A stretch of 12,965 nucleotides of DNA from Oscillospiraceae bacterium (GCA_029067025.1 JAIEFH010000146.1:1-12965); one strand, 5' to 3'. Shown: positions 1 through 5,589, counted from the stretch's first letter. Numbers and translations are program-made. The notes: generated by a model not told the origin, from the letters alone.

Positions 1-35
1 CAGTTCGCCCCGCAGCATGGCTGCGGGGCGAACTG
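1..35. repeat. Perfect 16-bp inverted repeat at left edge
   Basis: Bases 1-16 and 20-35 are exact reverse complements around a 3-base ATG spacer, with a GC-rich core (CGCCCCGC). No T-run follows on the plus strand. The minus-strand flank lies outside the window, so a minus-strand terminator for the operon ending at 251 cannot be excluded. The 16+3+16 layout matches the palindromes near 4759 and 4841, although the sequence differs. Confidence 0.6.
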
Positions 36-69
36 AACGGAGCCGGATTGGGGCTTCGGGATGCTTGGT

Positions 70-104
70 CCGGGGGGCTCCGGCATTCGCCGGAGCAGCC
101 CCGG
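70..104. repeat. GC-rich interrupted inverted repeat
   Basis: The inner arms GCTCCGGC (77-84) and GCCGGAGC (89-96) close a 4-base loop. The outer arms CCGGGG (70-75) and CCCCGG (99-104) extend the stem across a small internal loop. There is no T-tract on either side, so it is not a standard intrinsic terminator. The rest of bases 1-250, the 3' flank of the minus-strand gene ending at 251, shows no convincing gene; 105-250 is more AT-rich and I recognise nothing in it. Confidence 0.4.
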
Positions 105-250
105 TTAAATGGAAGAGAAATCGCGGCGCATTGTCTGGCATTCCTTCCTGACAAGAACAGTGTACCACAAAGCCCACAAAGAAACCAGGAATAATTTGCG
201 AAAATATTGTTAAATATCTATGAATTCATCATCATCAAAACCGCTGGAGA

Positions 251-766
251 TTACTGGATGGAATAGGGCCCCCGGGCCAGCACCCTCACCGTGCCCGACG
301 TGGCGGTGACCCGCCGGGTGCTGATGGTGACCATATACAGGTGGTTGGTGACCAGGGCCTGTCCATTGCCCAGCACGGAGCCGGAGGTGGTGTCGATCAG
401 GCCCACGCTGTCGGCAGAGCCGCACACGGCGGTGCCGACGCGCAGCATGACCTCGCACCCCACATCCCCCACCAGGGACTGTCCCTGGGTCAGGGTGACC
501 ACGGTAAATACGCTGCCCGCGCTGGTGGAGGCGCTGTTTCCGCCGTGCCCGGCCAGGATACTGTTCAGCGACTGCTCCATCTCCGCCTTGCGCTCGTTGA
601 CGGTCTGATCCACCATGTTCTTCACCTGGTTGGTAAAGGTGCCGTTGAGGTAGCTCAGCGTGACCAAGGGGTCATTTTGCCCGCCGGCGCCCGTGTTGGC
701 GGCGTAGGCCACGGTGAGCAGGAAGCAGACGCAGGCCGCCGCCGCGGCGATCTTCCATTTCTTCAT
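251..766 (-). CDS. Small exported protein of unknown function (171 aa)
   Basis: I do not recognise a named family. The N-terminus (MKKWK, then a hydrophobic stretch to about residue 22 ending VAYAA) is a signal peptide or membrane anchor. Residues 33-72 look helical and amphipathic, with repeated charged positions (VNERKAEMEQ). A Gly/Ser-rich hinge lies near 73-84. Residues 85-171 look like a beta-rich domain (VVTLTQGQSL, EVMLRVGTAV, LYMVTISTRR, VRVLARGPYS) with two cysteines at 104 and 115. The ATG at 766 is preceded by GGAGG with a 10-base spacing. It lies 71 bases downstream of mazF on the same strand, so the two may share a transcript. Being exported, it cannot be the missing MazF antitoxin in any ordinary sense. 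An extracytoplasmic location is inferred from the signal peptide; the function is unknown. Confidence 0.75.
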   Translation of the reverse strand: MKKWKIAAAAACVCFLLTVAYAANTGAGGQNDPLVTLSYLNGTFTNQVKNMVDQTVNERKAEMEQSLNSILAGHGGNSASTSAGSVFTVVTLTQGQSLVGDVGCEVMLRVGTAVCGSADSVGLIDTTSGSVLGNGQALVTNHLYMVTISTRRVTATSGTVRVLARGPYSIQ

Positions 767-795
767 ATGTAGATTACCTCCGAATATGCTATCTG

Positions 796-829
796 CCCAC
801 CCCGCCCCATTGACTTGGGGCAGGGTGGG
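796..829 (-). other. RNA hairpin between mazF and the exported-protein gene
   Basis: The arms 796-809 and 816-829 pair over 14 positions around a 6-base loop. The one non-Watson-Crick position (803/822) is C.A if read from the plus strand but G.U in minus-strand RNA, which suggests the structure matters in the mazF-side transcript. No U-run follows on the minus strand, so it may be a processing, stability or weak termination element rather than a clean terminator. Confidence 0.4.
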
Positions 830-837
830 AAATGCGG

Positions 838-1203
838 TCAGACAAGACGTTCCGGGCTCAGGCCGAAGCTGACGGCAATGGCGCTGTCCACCCGCCGCAT
901 CACTTGGTCGTCCACCCGGCCCATGTGCTCCCGCAGCCGCTTTTTGTCCAGGGTGCGGATCTGCTCCAGCAGAACCACCGAGTCCTTGGGCAGACCGCAG
1001 CTATGGGATGCCAGGGTAATATGGGTGGGCAGACGGGCCTTGCCCGTTTGGGAGGTGATCGCGGCCGCGATCACCGTAGGGCTGTGTTTATTGCCGGTGT
1101 CGTTCTGGACGATGAGCACCGGGCGGACGCCGCCCTGCTCACTGCCCACCACCGGGCTTAAGTCCGCGTAAAAAATGTCGCCGCGCTTGACGCTATTGTC
1201 CAC
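838..1203 (-). CDS. mazF: MazF/EndoA (PemK) family mRNA endonuclease toxin
   Basis: This 121-residue protein closely resembles the EndoA/MazF ribonucleases of Bacillus and clostridia, which cut single-stranded RNA at short sequences. The hallmark N-terminus (VKRGDIFYADLSPVVGSEQGG) is intact. By position, R27 and T50 match the catalytic Arg25 and Thr48 of B. subtilis EndoA, and the LLEQIRTLDKKRL segment is also typical. The start must be the GTG at 1203, because an in-frame TGA lies three codons upstream; a GGAG sits 11 bases before it. In B. subtilis the antitoxin gene lies between alr and the toxin gene. Here alr ends 158 bases upstream and the gap holds no antitoxin-sized reading frame. The product is expected to act in the cytoplasm. 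The family call is firm; the cleavage specificity and the control partner are unknown. Confidence 0.93.
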   Translation of the reverse strand: MDNSVKRGDIFYADLSPVVGSEQGGVRPVLIVQNDTGNKHSPTVIAAAITSQTGKARLPTHITLASHSCGLPKDSVVLLEQIRTLDKKRLREHMGRVDDQVMRRVDSAIAVSFGLSPERLV

Positions 1204-1231
1204 AGGATCTCACACTCCGCCGGATATAGTG

Positions 1232-1256
1232 CCCGTCTACGCTTATGTAGACCGGG
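1232..1256 (-). promoter_or_regulatory. Inverted repeat in the mazF leader, possible operator or RNA cleavage site
   Basis: GTCTAC (1235-1240) and GTAGAC (1247-1252) are perfect arms around six bases; CCC and GGG extend the stem across a single bulged C. The repeat lies about 30-50 bases upstream of the mazF start. Read on the minus strand it contains TACAT (1249 to 1245), the sequence cut by B. subtilis and S. aureus MazF. A role as DNA operator or self-cleavage site is inference. Confidence 0.4.
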
Positions 1257-1285
1257 TACTATCATTCTCCCACGGGGCGGCGGCT

Positions 1286-1291
1286 TTTATA
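1286..1291 (-). promoter_or_regulatory. Possible -10 element for mazF
   Basis: On the minus strand TATAAA lies about 80 bases before the mazF start and just past the alr terminator. I see no good -35 at 16-18 bases upstream, so this is weak. It would give mazF its own transcript with a leader containing the 1232-1256 inverted repeat. Confidence 0.25.
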
Positions 1292-1305
1292 CCGTCCTGG
1301 CAGGG

Positions 1306-1347
1306 AAAAACCGCCGCGGCTCGCCGCCGGTCTTTTCCTCCCGGCGG
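1306..1347 (-). terminator. Probable intrinsic terminator after alr
   Basis: On the minus strand, starting 14 bases after the alr stop, CCGCCGG (1347-1341) pairs with CCGGCGG (1330-1324). This is followed by a GC-rich segment that can fold on itself (GCGGC/GCCGC) and then TTTTT (1310-1306). Two alternative stems are possible, but the GC-rich stem plus T-run is typical. It would separate mazF expression at least partly from alr. Confidence 0.6.
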
Positions 1348-1361
1348 GCTCCCTGACTATC

Positions 1362-2492
1362 CTATGCGTCCTTGTAGATTCTTGGCACTCTGGGCGCAAC
1401 GGCGCACAACAGTTCATACGAGATGGTGCCCGCCAGCCGCGCATGATCCTCCACCGGCAGATGGGGGCCGAATACCTCCGCCACGTCGCCGGGGTGCACA
1501 TTGGCGGATTCGTCCAGACCGATCATGCACATATCCATGCACACCCGGCCCATGATTTGACGGCACTCCCCGTCCAGCCATACGCCGCTCTCGTTGGATA
1601 GCACCCGGTGGAGGCCGTCGGCGTAGCCGATGGGCAGCACCGCCGTCCGTCCGCCGTCTGGGCCAAAGCTGGCCGTGCAGCCGTAGCTCACCGGGGTGTT
1701 CTCCGGGAAGTCCCGCACCGCCGCCACCCGGCTGTACAGCGACATTACCGGCTTCAAACCGGGACCGTCCAGCCCTTCACAGGAGGGGTCTGGGTAGTGC
1801 CCGTACAGGGCGATGCCGGGGCGCACCATATCCATGTGCGTACAAGGATAGTTTAACACAGCGGCGCTGGCCGCGCAATGGCGAATTTCAAAGGTGCGGC
1901 CGTATTTTCCCTCCAATTCTTCCAGCACGTCCAGAAACCGGGTGAACTGGAGCATGGTATACTCCTCGTCCCCGTCGGCGTTGGCGAAGTGGGTAAAAAT
2001 GCCCTCCGGCTCCAGATGGGGCAGGGCGCACAGGGCGGCCAGCTCCGCCGCCGCCCTCTCAGGGTCGGGATCCAGCACCCCCAGGCGGCTCATGCCGGTA
2101 TCCACCTTGAGATGCACCTTGGCCCGCTTCCCAATCGTCCCGGCGGCTTCGGACAGCGCCTTTGCCAGCTCAGGGGTGAACACCGCCTGGGTCACGTCCA
2201 GCTCCACCGCCTCCGCGGCCAGCGCCGGGTGGGTGTACCCCAGAACCAGGATGGGGCCGGTGATGCCCGCGCCCCGCAGCTCCGCCGCCTCGTCCAGGCA
2301 GGCCACCGCCAGATAGTCCGTCCCCAGCTCCACCAGCCGCCGCGCTACCGGGATTGCCCCGTGGCCGTAGGCGTTGGCTTTTACGGTGCCCAAAAATTTG
2401 CTGTCCGGGGCGCAGGCGCGCAGATCCCGGTAGTTGTGCTCCAGATTGCCCAGGCTGATCTCAGCCCAGGTCCGTGCTGTTTCCCGTTTCAT
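1362..2492 (-). CDS. alr: Alanine racemase
   Basis: This PLP-dependent enzyme interconverts L- and D-alanine, supplying D-Ala for peptidoglycan. At 376 residues it is of normal length. The PLP lysine is K38 in VKANAYGHG. The second catalytic residue is Tyr270 in VSYG, followed by LPIGYADG (286-293). The phosphate/substrate region MVRPGIALYG (222-231), GRVCMDM (315-321) and the C-terminal TISYELLC...RVPRIY are all present. The ATG at 2492 lies inside the end of the preceding lipoprotein gene (32-base overlap), with GGAG 10 bases upstream, so translational coupling is likely. The gene order nnr - lipoprotein - alr - mazF resembles the alr neighbourhood of Bacillus and Clostridia. It is probably transcribed from the promoter ahead of nnr and stops at the hairpin just downstream. 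Confidence 0.97.
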   Translation of the reverse strand: MKRETARTWAEISLGNLEHNYRDLRACAPDSKFLGTVKANAYGHGAIPVARRLVELGTDYLAVACLDEAAELRGAGITGPILVLGYTHPALAAEAVELDVTQAVFTPELAKALSEAAGTIGKRAKVHLKVDTGMSRLGVLDPDPERAAAELAALCALPHLEPEGIFTHFANADGDEEYTMLQFTRFLDVLEELEGKYGRTFEIRHCAASAAVLNYPCTHMDMVRPGIALYGHYPDPSCEGLDGPGLKPVMSLYSRVAAVRDFPENTPVSYGCTASFGPDGGRTAVLPIGYADGLHRVLSNESGVWLDGECRQIMGRVCMDMCMIGLDESANVHPGDVAEVFGPHLPVEDHARLAGTISYELLCAVAPRVPRIYKDA

Positions 2493-3090
2493 ATTGTGCC
2501 ATCTCCGTTGTAAAGTTACTTAGCTTTGCAGTCAGCACCGTCTCCCCGGCCACGCTCACTTCGGCCCGCAGCAGGGCGCGGCTGGCCCGGTCAAAGATGA
2601 GCAGGAACTGGGTACCCGTGTTGGCCTCCAGCTCCGGGTCCTGGAAGGAAATTTGAAGGTACTCGCTGTTCTCCCCGGCCCAGGCGCATTTTGCCATGTA
2701 ACCCTTCTCAATCTGCTCCATCATGGCGGTGACGGCGGACACCGGGGTCAGCCCCGCCCCGTCCAGCAGGCCCAGGGACAGCCCCGCGCCGTCATACTCC
2801 AGCACCGTTTCCCCCTGGGCAATACGGGCGGTGATGCCGGCGAGCAGCTCCGGGGCGGTGACGGTGAGCACCGTCTCTCCATCCCGCTGCCAGCCTGTGT
2901 CCAGGGTGAAGTCGTACACCGCCTCGCTGTAGCACACGGATATGTCCACCGTGGCCGACCAGCCGGACAGCGCTTGGTATTCCTCCCGGAGGGCCAGCGC
3001 CGCCTCCTCCGGGGTCTCCGCCGCCGTTCCGGCCTTGCAGCCGCACAGCAGCAGGGTCATCATCAGTACACAAGCCGTCAACTTGCGCAC
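2461..3090 (-). CDS. Lipoprotein, LolA/GerS/YdcC-like by context
   Basis: This 209-residue protein has a lipoprotein signal peptide: a short positive N-terminus, a hydrophobic run, then the lipobox LLLCGC, with Cys18 as the probable lipidated residue. The mature part has alternating strands (WSATVDISVCY, YDFTLDTGWQ, ETVLTVTAPE, FLLIFDRASRALLRAEVSV, ETVLTAKLSNF). This pattern fits the curved-sheet LolA-like fold of the YdcC/GerS lipoproteins found next to alr in B. subtilis and C. difficile. That assignment rests on context and pattern, not on a decisive motif. The start is GTG at 3090 with AGGAGG 10 bases upstream; the stop of nnr is 19 bases before it, and the 3' end overlaps alr. It probably sits on the outer face of the membrane. 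A sporulation or germination role is possible but unproven. Confidence 0.8.
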   Translation of the reverse strand: MRKLTACVLMMTLLLCGCKAGTAAETPEEAALALREEYQALSGWSATVDISVCYSEAVYDFTLDTGWQRDGETVLTVTAPELLAGITARIAQGETVLEYDGAGLSLGLLDGAGLTPVSAVTAMMEQIEKGYMAKCAWAGENSEYLQISFQDPELEANTGTQFLLIFDRASRALLRAEVSVAGETVLTAKLSNFTTEMAQYETGNSTDLG

Positions 3091-3109
3091 TTCTCAGATT
3101 CCTCCTCGT

Positions 3110-4684
3110 TTAAATCAGCTCTTTGATTGCGTAAGGTATCTGCTCGATCAAATCGGAGGGGGTCATGCCGTACTCCCCTTTGTCCTCCGCCGCCAGGTCT
3201 CCCGCCCGCCCGTGGAGCCATACCGCCAGCACGTCCGCGTCCGACATCTCCTGCGCGGCCAGCGCGCCCATCAGGCCCGCCAGTATGTCTCCGCTGCCCC
3301 CTTTGGCCATGCCGGGGTTGCCGGTGGAGTTGACGGCGCACCCGCCGCCCCAGGTGATGATCGTGCGGTGCCCTTTGAGGATCACCGTGCATCGGTGCTG
3401 TTGGGCAAAGGCCCGCGCCGTCTCCAGCCGGTTCCGGATGGGCAGCCCACAGCGATCCAGCCGGGCGAACTCCCCGTCGTGGGGGGTGAGGATGGTCGGG
3501 CCCTCCCGCTCGTCCAATACATTGATATGCCGGGAAATGAGATTTAGACCGTCCGCGTCCAGAATCACGGGGCAGGCCAGCCCTTTCATCAATTTGAGAA
3601 CCAGCTTTTCCGCCCGCTCGCCCTGCCCCAGGCCGGGGCCGATGACGGCGGCGGTGCAGCCGCGGGCCTTTTCCAGTACGGCTTCGTCATCCTCGGGCCA
3701 GGGCCAGACCATCACCTCGTCGCAGCACTTGGCGGCCAGGATGGGGTACACATCCTCAGGCACGGCCAGCGTGGTCAGCCCCGCGCCGCCCCTGATTGCC
3801 GCGCGGGCACACAGTGCCGCCGCGCCGGTATAGCCCCGGCTCCCGGCCAGGATGAACAGTTTGCCGAAATCCCCCTTGTGGCCGTCCACCGGGCGGCGGG
3901 GGAGGGACAGCATCTCCCGTTCCACCAGCATGGTCTGGGGATGATCCGGGTACAGGTCGTCCGGGATGCCGATGTCGGCCACCACCACCCGTCCGCTGTG
4001 TACCGCGCCCTTGCCCACGTACAGCCCCGGCTTGCCCCGGGAGAAGGTGACGGTCACGTCCGCTTTTACCGCCGTGCCCATCACGTCGCCGGTGTCGGCG
4101 TGGATGCCGCTGGGCACGTCGGCGGACACCACCCAGCCCGTCCCCCACCGGGTCATGCGGGCGGCCAGGGCCGCGTCGCCTTCCAGGTCGCGGGTGAGGC
4201 CCACACCGAACAGCGCGTCGATGGCCACATCAAAGGGCATATACTGCTCCTTATTCTCTGAATCGAAATCCTCCAGCACCCCTCCGGCCTCCGCCAGGCG
4301 GCGCTCCATCTCCAAACAGTCGTCGGTCATCTTGGCCCGGTCGCCCACCAGGACGCACTTCACCCGCCAGCCCATCTCCAGCAGCAGCCGGGCGGCGGCT
4401 ACGCCGTCCCCTCCGTTGTTGCCGGGGCCGCACCACACGATGGCGGATCTGCGCCGCATAGCCCAGAACTCCGCCTGCTCCTCCTGGGTCAGGAGATGCC
4501 CGTCCTTTGCGATATAAGCGGTGGGGCCGTCCTGTTGGAGCCCCGGCCCAGGGATGGGCAGGGAGCGCACCTCCCGCACCAGCGCCCGGGCGGCGTTCTC
4601 CATCAGCTCGGTGGACGGGATGCCCCGATCCTCAATGGCTCGGCGGTCGATCTCCTTCATCTGCGCGGCGGTGTACAGCTCCAT
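3110..4684 (-). CDS. nnr: Bifunctional NAD(P)HX epimerase / ADP-dependent NAD(P)HX dehydratase
   Basis: This enzyme repairs hydrated NADH and NADPH: the N-terminal YjeF_N domain epimerises the R/S forms and the C-terminal domain dehydrates the S form using ADP. With the start at 4684 it is 524 residues. Epimerase motifs are GPGNNGGDG (86-94), IDALFGVGL (155-163) and the cation/ligand loop ADVPSGIHADTGDVMG (188-203). Dehydratase motifs are HKGDFGKLFILAGSRGYTG (269-287), GPGLG (349-353), LDADGLN (375-381), LTPHDGEF (399-406) and NPGMAKGGSGDILAG (456-470). An in-frame extension to 4834 would run through the 82-bp repeats and past the promoter, so I reject it; the ATG at 4684 has AAAGGAG at the right distance. 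About 30 extra residues (roughly 44-78) separate the first helix from GPGNNGGDG. It is the first gene of the nnr-lipoprotein-alr operon. Confidence 0.95.
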   Translation of the reverse strand: MELYTAAQMKEIDRRAIEDRGIPSTELMENAARALVREVRSLPIPGPGLQQDGPTAYIAKDGHLLTQEEQAEFWAMRRRSAIVWCGPGNNGGDGVAAARLLLEMGWRVKCVLVGDRAKMTDDCLEMERRLAEAGGVLEDFDSENKEQYMPFDVAIDALFGVGLTRDLEGDAALAARMTRWGTGWVVSADVPSGIHADTGDVMGTAVKADVTVTFSRGKPGLYVGKGAVHSGRVVVADIGIPDDLYPDHPQTMLVEREMLSLPRRPVDGHKGDFGKLFILAGSRGYTGAAALCARAAIRGGAGLTTLAVPEDVYPILAAKCCDEVMVWPWPEDDEAVLEKARGCTAAVIGPGLGQGERAEKLVLKLMKGLACPVILDADGLNLISRHINVLDEREGPTILTPHDGEFARLDRCGLPIRNRLETARAFAQQHRCTVILKGHRTIITWGGGCAVNSTGNPGMAKGGSGDILAGLMGALAAQEMSDADVLAVWLHGRAGDLAAEDKGEYGMTPSDLIEQIPYAIKELI

Positions 4685-4711
4685 ACGGTTGGCTCCTTTC
4701 ATTTTCTCAAC

Positions 4712-4740
4712 ATTATAATGTTTTCCCCTTTGCATTTCAA
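4712..4740 (-). promoter_or_regulatory. SigmaA-type promoter for nnr
   Basis: On the minus strand TTGAAA (4740-4735) and TATAAT (4717-4712) are separated by exactly 17 bases, giving a start near 4705 and a leader of about 20 bases before the nnr ATG. The -35 is part of the repeated 13-bp element TTGCATTTCAACC. The -10 lies within the short palindrome CATTATAATG. Confidence 0.8.
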
Positions 4741-4757
4741 CCATATTATTAAAAGGA

Positions 4758-4794
4758 TAGAGATTCTCCCCGCCCCCGGCGGGGAGAATCTCTA
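4758..4794. repeat. Palindrome in repeat copy 1 (17-bp perfect stem)
   Basis: The arms 4758-4774 and 4778-4794 are perfect reverse complements around CCC. The core is TTCTCCCCGCC/GGCGGGGAGAA. The two assigned start sites lie outside it, so it is probably not in either main transcript. Neither strand has a proper T-run immediately after it. Confidence 0.8.
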
Positions 4795-4839
4795 AATCAG
4801 CATTTTCCCCCTTGCATTTCAACCATATTATCAAAAGGA

Positions 4840-4876
4840 TAGGGATTCTCCCCGCCCCCGGCGGGGAGAATCTCTA
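4840..4876. repeat. Palindrome in repeat copy 2
   Basis: This has the same structure as the first palindrome, with arms at 4840-4856 and 4860-4876. One base change (A to G at 4843) gives G.U if transcribed on the plus strand and an A.C mismatch on the minus strand. Confidence 0.8.
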
Positions 4877-4893
4877 AATCAGTATTTTCCCCC

Positions 4894-4922
4894 TTGCATT
4901 TTAACCTTTATTGTGATATAAA
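4894..4922 (+). promoter_or_regulatory. SigmaA-type promoter for the T-box/phe operon
   Basis: TTGCAT (4894-4899) and TATAAA (4917-4922) are 17 bases apart, giving a start near 4930, just before the T-box leader. The -35 belongs to the third, partial copy of the repeated element. In the two upstream copies the same TTGCAT has no good -10 at the right distance. Confidence 0.65.
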
Positions 4923-4929
4923 AGGAAAA

Positions 4930-5163
4930 GTGAAATGCGTGGAACGGGAAAATAGGGAGCTTTACTACACCCCCAGAGAGAGGCGGTCACCGGCTGAAAG
5001 CCGCCTTGGTGCGTGTCCCTTGGTTCGCCCGGGAGCGGCCCGCGAGAGCGGGACGGTTTGCCGCCGTTAATTGGCTTTGAGTGCGCACGAAATGTGCGAA
5101 TGCGGGTGGTACCGCGGAAGGGTTGCCTTTCGTCCCCAGGACAGGGGAGGAAGGGCGTTTTTA
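4930..5163 (+). ncRNA. T-box riboswitch, phenylalanine type
   Basis: This leader senses uncharged tRNA and lets transcription continue into the phe operon when phenylalanine is scarce. Visible parts, in order, are: stem I with the AGAGA bulge (about 4975-4981) and a GGCGG/CCGCC apical helix (4982-4986, 5001-5005); a likely specifier UUC (5024-5026) followed by the usual GGAGC segment; a stem with GAGA loop (5039-5052); and the T-box core GCGGGTGGTACCGCGG (5102-5117). The UGGU bulge at 5107-5110 would pair with an ACCA tRNA end, consistent with a tRNA whose discriminator base is A, as tRNA-Phe has. A terminator follows at 5125-5162. The downstream pheS and pheT agree with the Phe assignment. 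The exact stem I boundaries are approximate. Confidence 0.93.
5125..5162 (+). terminator. T-box regulatory terminator
   Basis: The arms 5125-5137 and 5144-5156 pair at 12 of 13 positions (one G/G mismatch, one G.U) around a 6-base loop, followed by G and TTTTT (5158-5162). It lies immediately after the T-box core and competes with the antiterminator. It ends 25 bases before the first gene of the operon. Confidence 0.88.
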
Positions 5164-5187
5164 TTTCGATAGAAGGGAAGAAAGCTC

Positions 5188-5553
5188 ATGTGGTGGCTGT
5201 TGCAAAGCGGTTTTTTTGATGTCATGTCTGTTTTGGTCATTCTCATCGTTGTCGGCGCGTCCGTGTTCGGGGTCGTCTCCCGCATCCGGCGATTGGGCAA
5301 AAACAGCAATTCCCCCCGGCTCACCGTGGAGGCCCAGGTGGCCGCAAAGCACACCAGCGTCACCCACCACAGCAGCGCCGACGACTCCATAGGCCACACC
5401 TCCACCTTCTACTATGTCACCTTCCAGGTGGAGAGCGGCGACCGGATGGAATTCCAGGTCACCGGCCAGGAATATGGGATGCTGATGGAGGGAGACTGGG
5501 GCCGGCTCACCTTCCAGGGTACCTGGTACCTGGGCTTTGAGCGCCAGCGGTAA
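5188..5553 (+). CDS. DUF2500-family membrane-anchored protein
   Basis: This 121-residue protein has one N-terminal transmembrane segment (about residues 12-30, MSVLVILIVVGASVFGVV) and a soluble domain typical of DUF2500: RLTVEAQVAAKHTSV (44-58), a STFYYVTFQVESGDRMEF stretch (72-89), then QEYGMLMEGDWGRLTFQGTWYLGFER to the end. The family, which includes E. coli YhhM, has no established function. The ATG at 5188 follows AGGGAAG. It is the first gene after the T-box terminator and lies 36 bases upstream of pheS, so its expression should rise on phenylalanine starvation. Why a membrane DUF2500 protein would be placed under tRNA-Phe control is not clear. Confidence 0.85.
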   Translation: MWWLLQSGFFDVMSVLVILIVVGASVFGVVSRIRRLGKNSNSPRLTVEAQVAAKHTSVTHHSSADDSIGHTSTFYYVTFQVESGDRMEFQVTGQEYGMLMEGDWGRLTFQGTWYLGFERQR

Positions 5554-5589
5554 GAAAACACGATAACCAATATCAAAGGAGTATATGCC

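Larger units (their letters stand above)
4730..4905. repeat. 82-bp tandem repeat, two copies plus partial third
   Basis: Copy 1 (4730-4811) and copy 2 (4812-4893) match at 79 of 82 positions by direct comparison. A third partial copy begins at 4894 (TTGCATTTTAACC). Each full copy starts with the 13-bp TTGCATTTCAACC, continues through ATATTAT-AAAAGG, carries a large palindrome and ends in a C-run. The T/C-rich flank TTTTCCCC also precedes copy 1. The repeat lies between the two divergent promoters and contributes a -35 to each. It is non-coding; because 82 is not a multiple of three, a frame running through it would encode a different peptide in each copy. Confidence 0.9.

Noticed and set aside
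210..458. An 82-codon minus-strand frame overlapping the exported-protein gene
   Set aside because: It is Arg/His/Gly-rich, out of frame with a gene that has a clear signal peptide and ribosome binding site, and has no start signal of its own.
1204..1361. A hidden antitoxin gene between alr and mazF
   Set aside because: The gap is too short for a usual antitoxin of about 90 residues, contains an in-frame stop just before mazF and is occupied by a terminator and an inverted repeat.
4685..4834. N-terminal extension of nnr to an ATG at 4834
   Set aside because: The extra 50 residues would be encoded by the 82-bp repeats and the promoter itself; the ATG at 4684 has a good ribosome binding site and gives the usual family start.
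4758..4876. Ordinary bidirectional terminators
   Set aside because: The stems are strong, but there is no T-run directly after them on either strand, and they lie between, not after, the divergent transcripts.
4730..4905. CRISPR array
   Set aside because: Only two full units with almost identical sequence throughout; there are no variable spacers between conserved repeats and no cas genes nearby.
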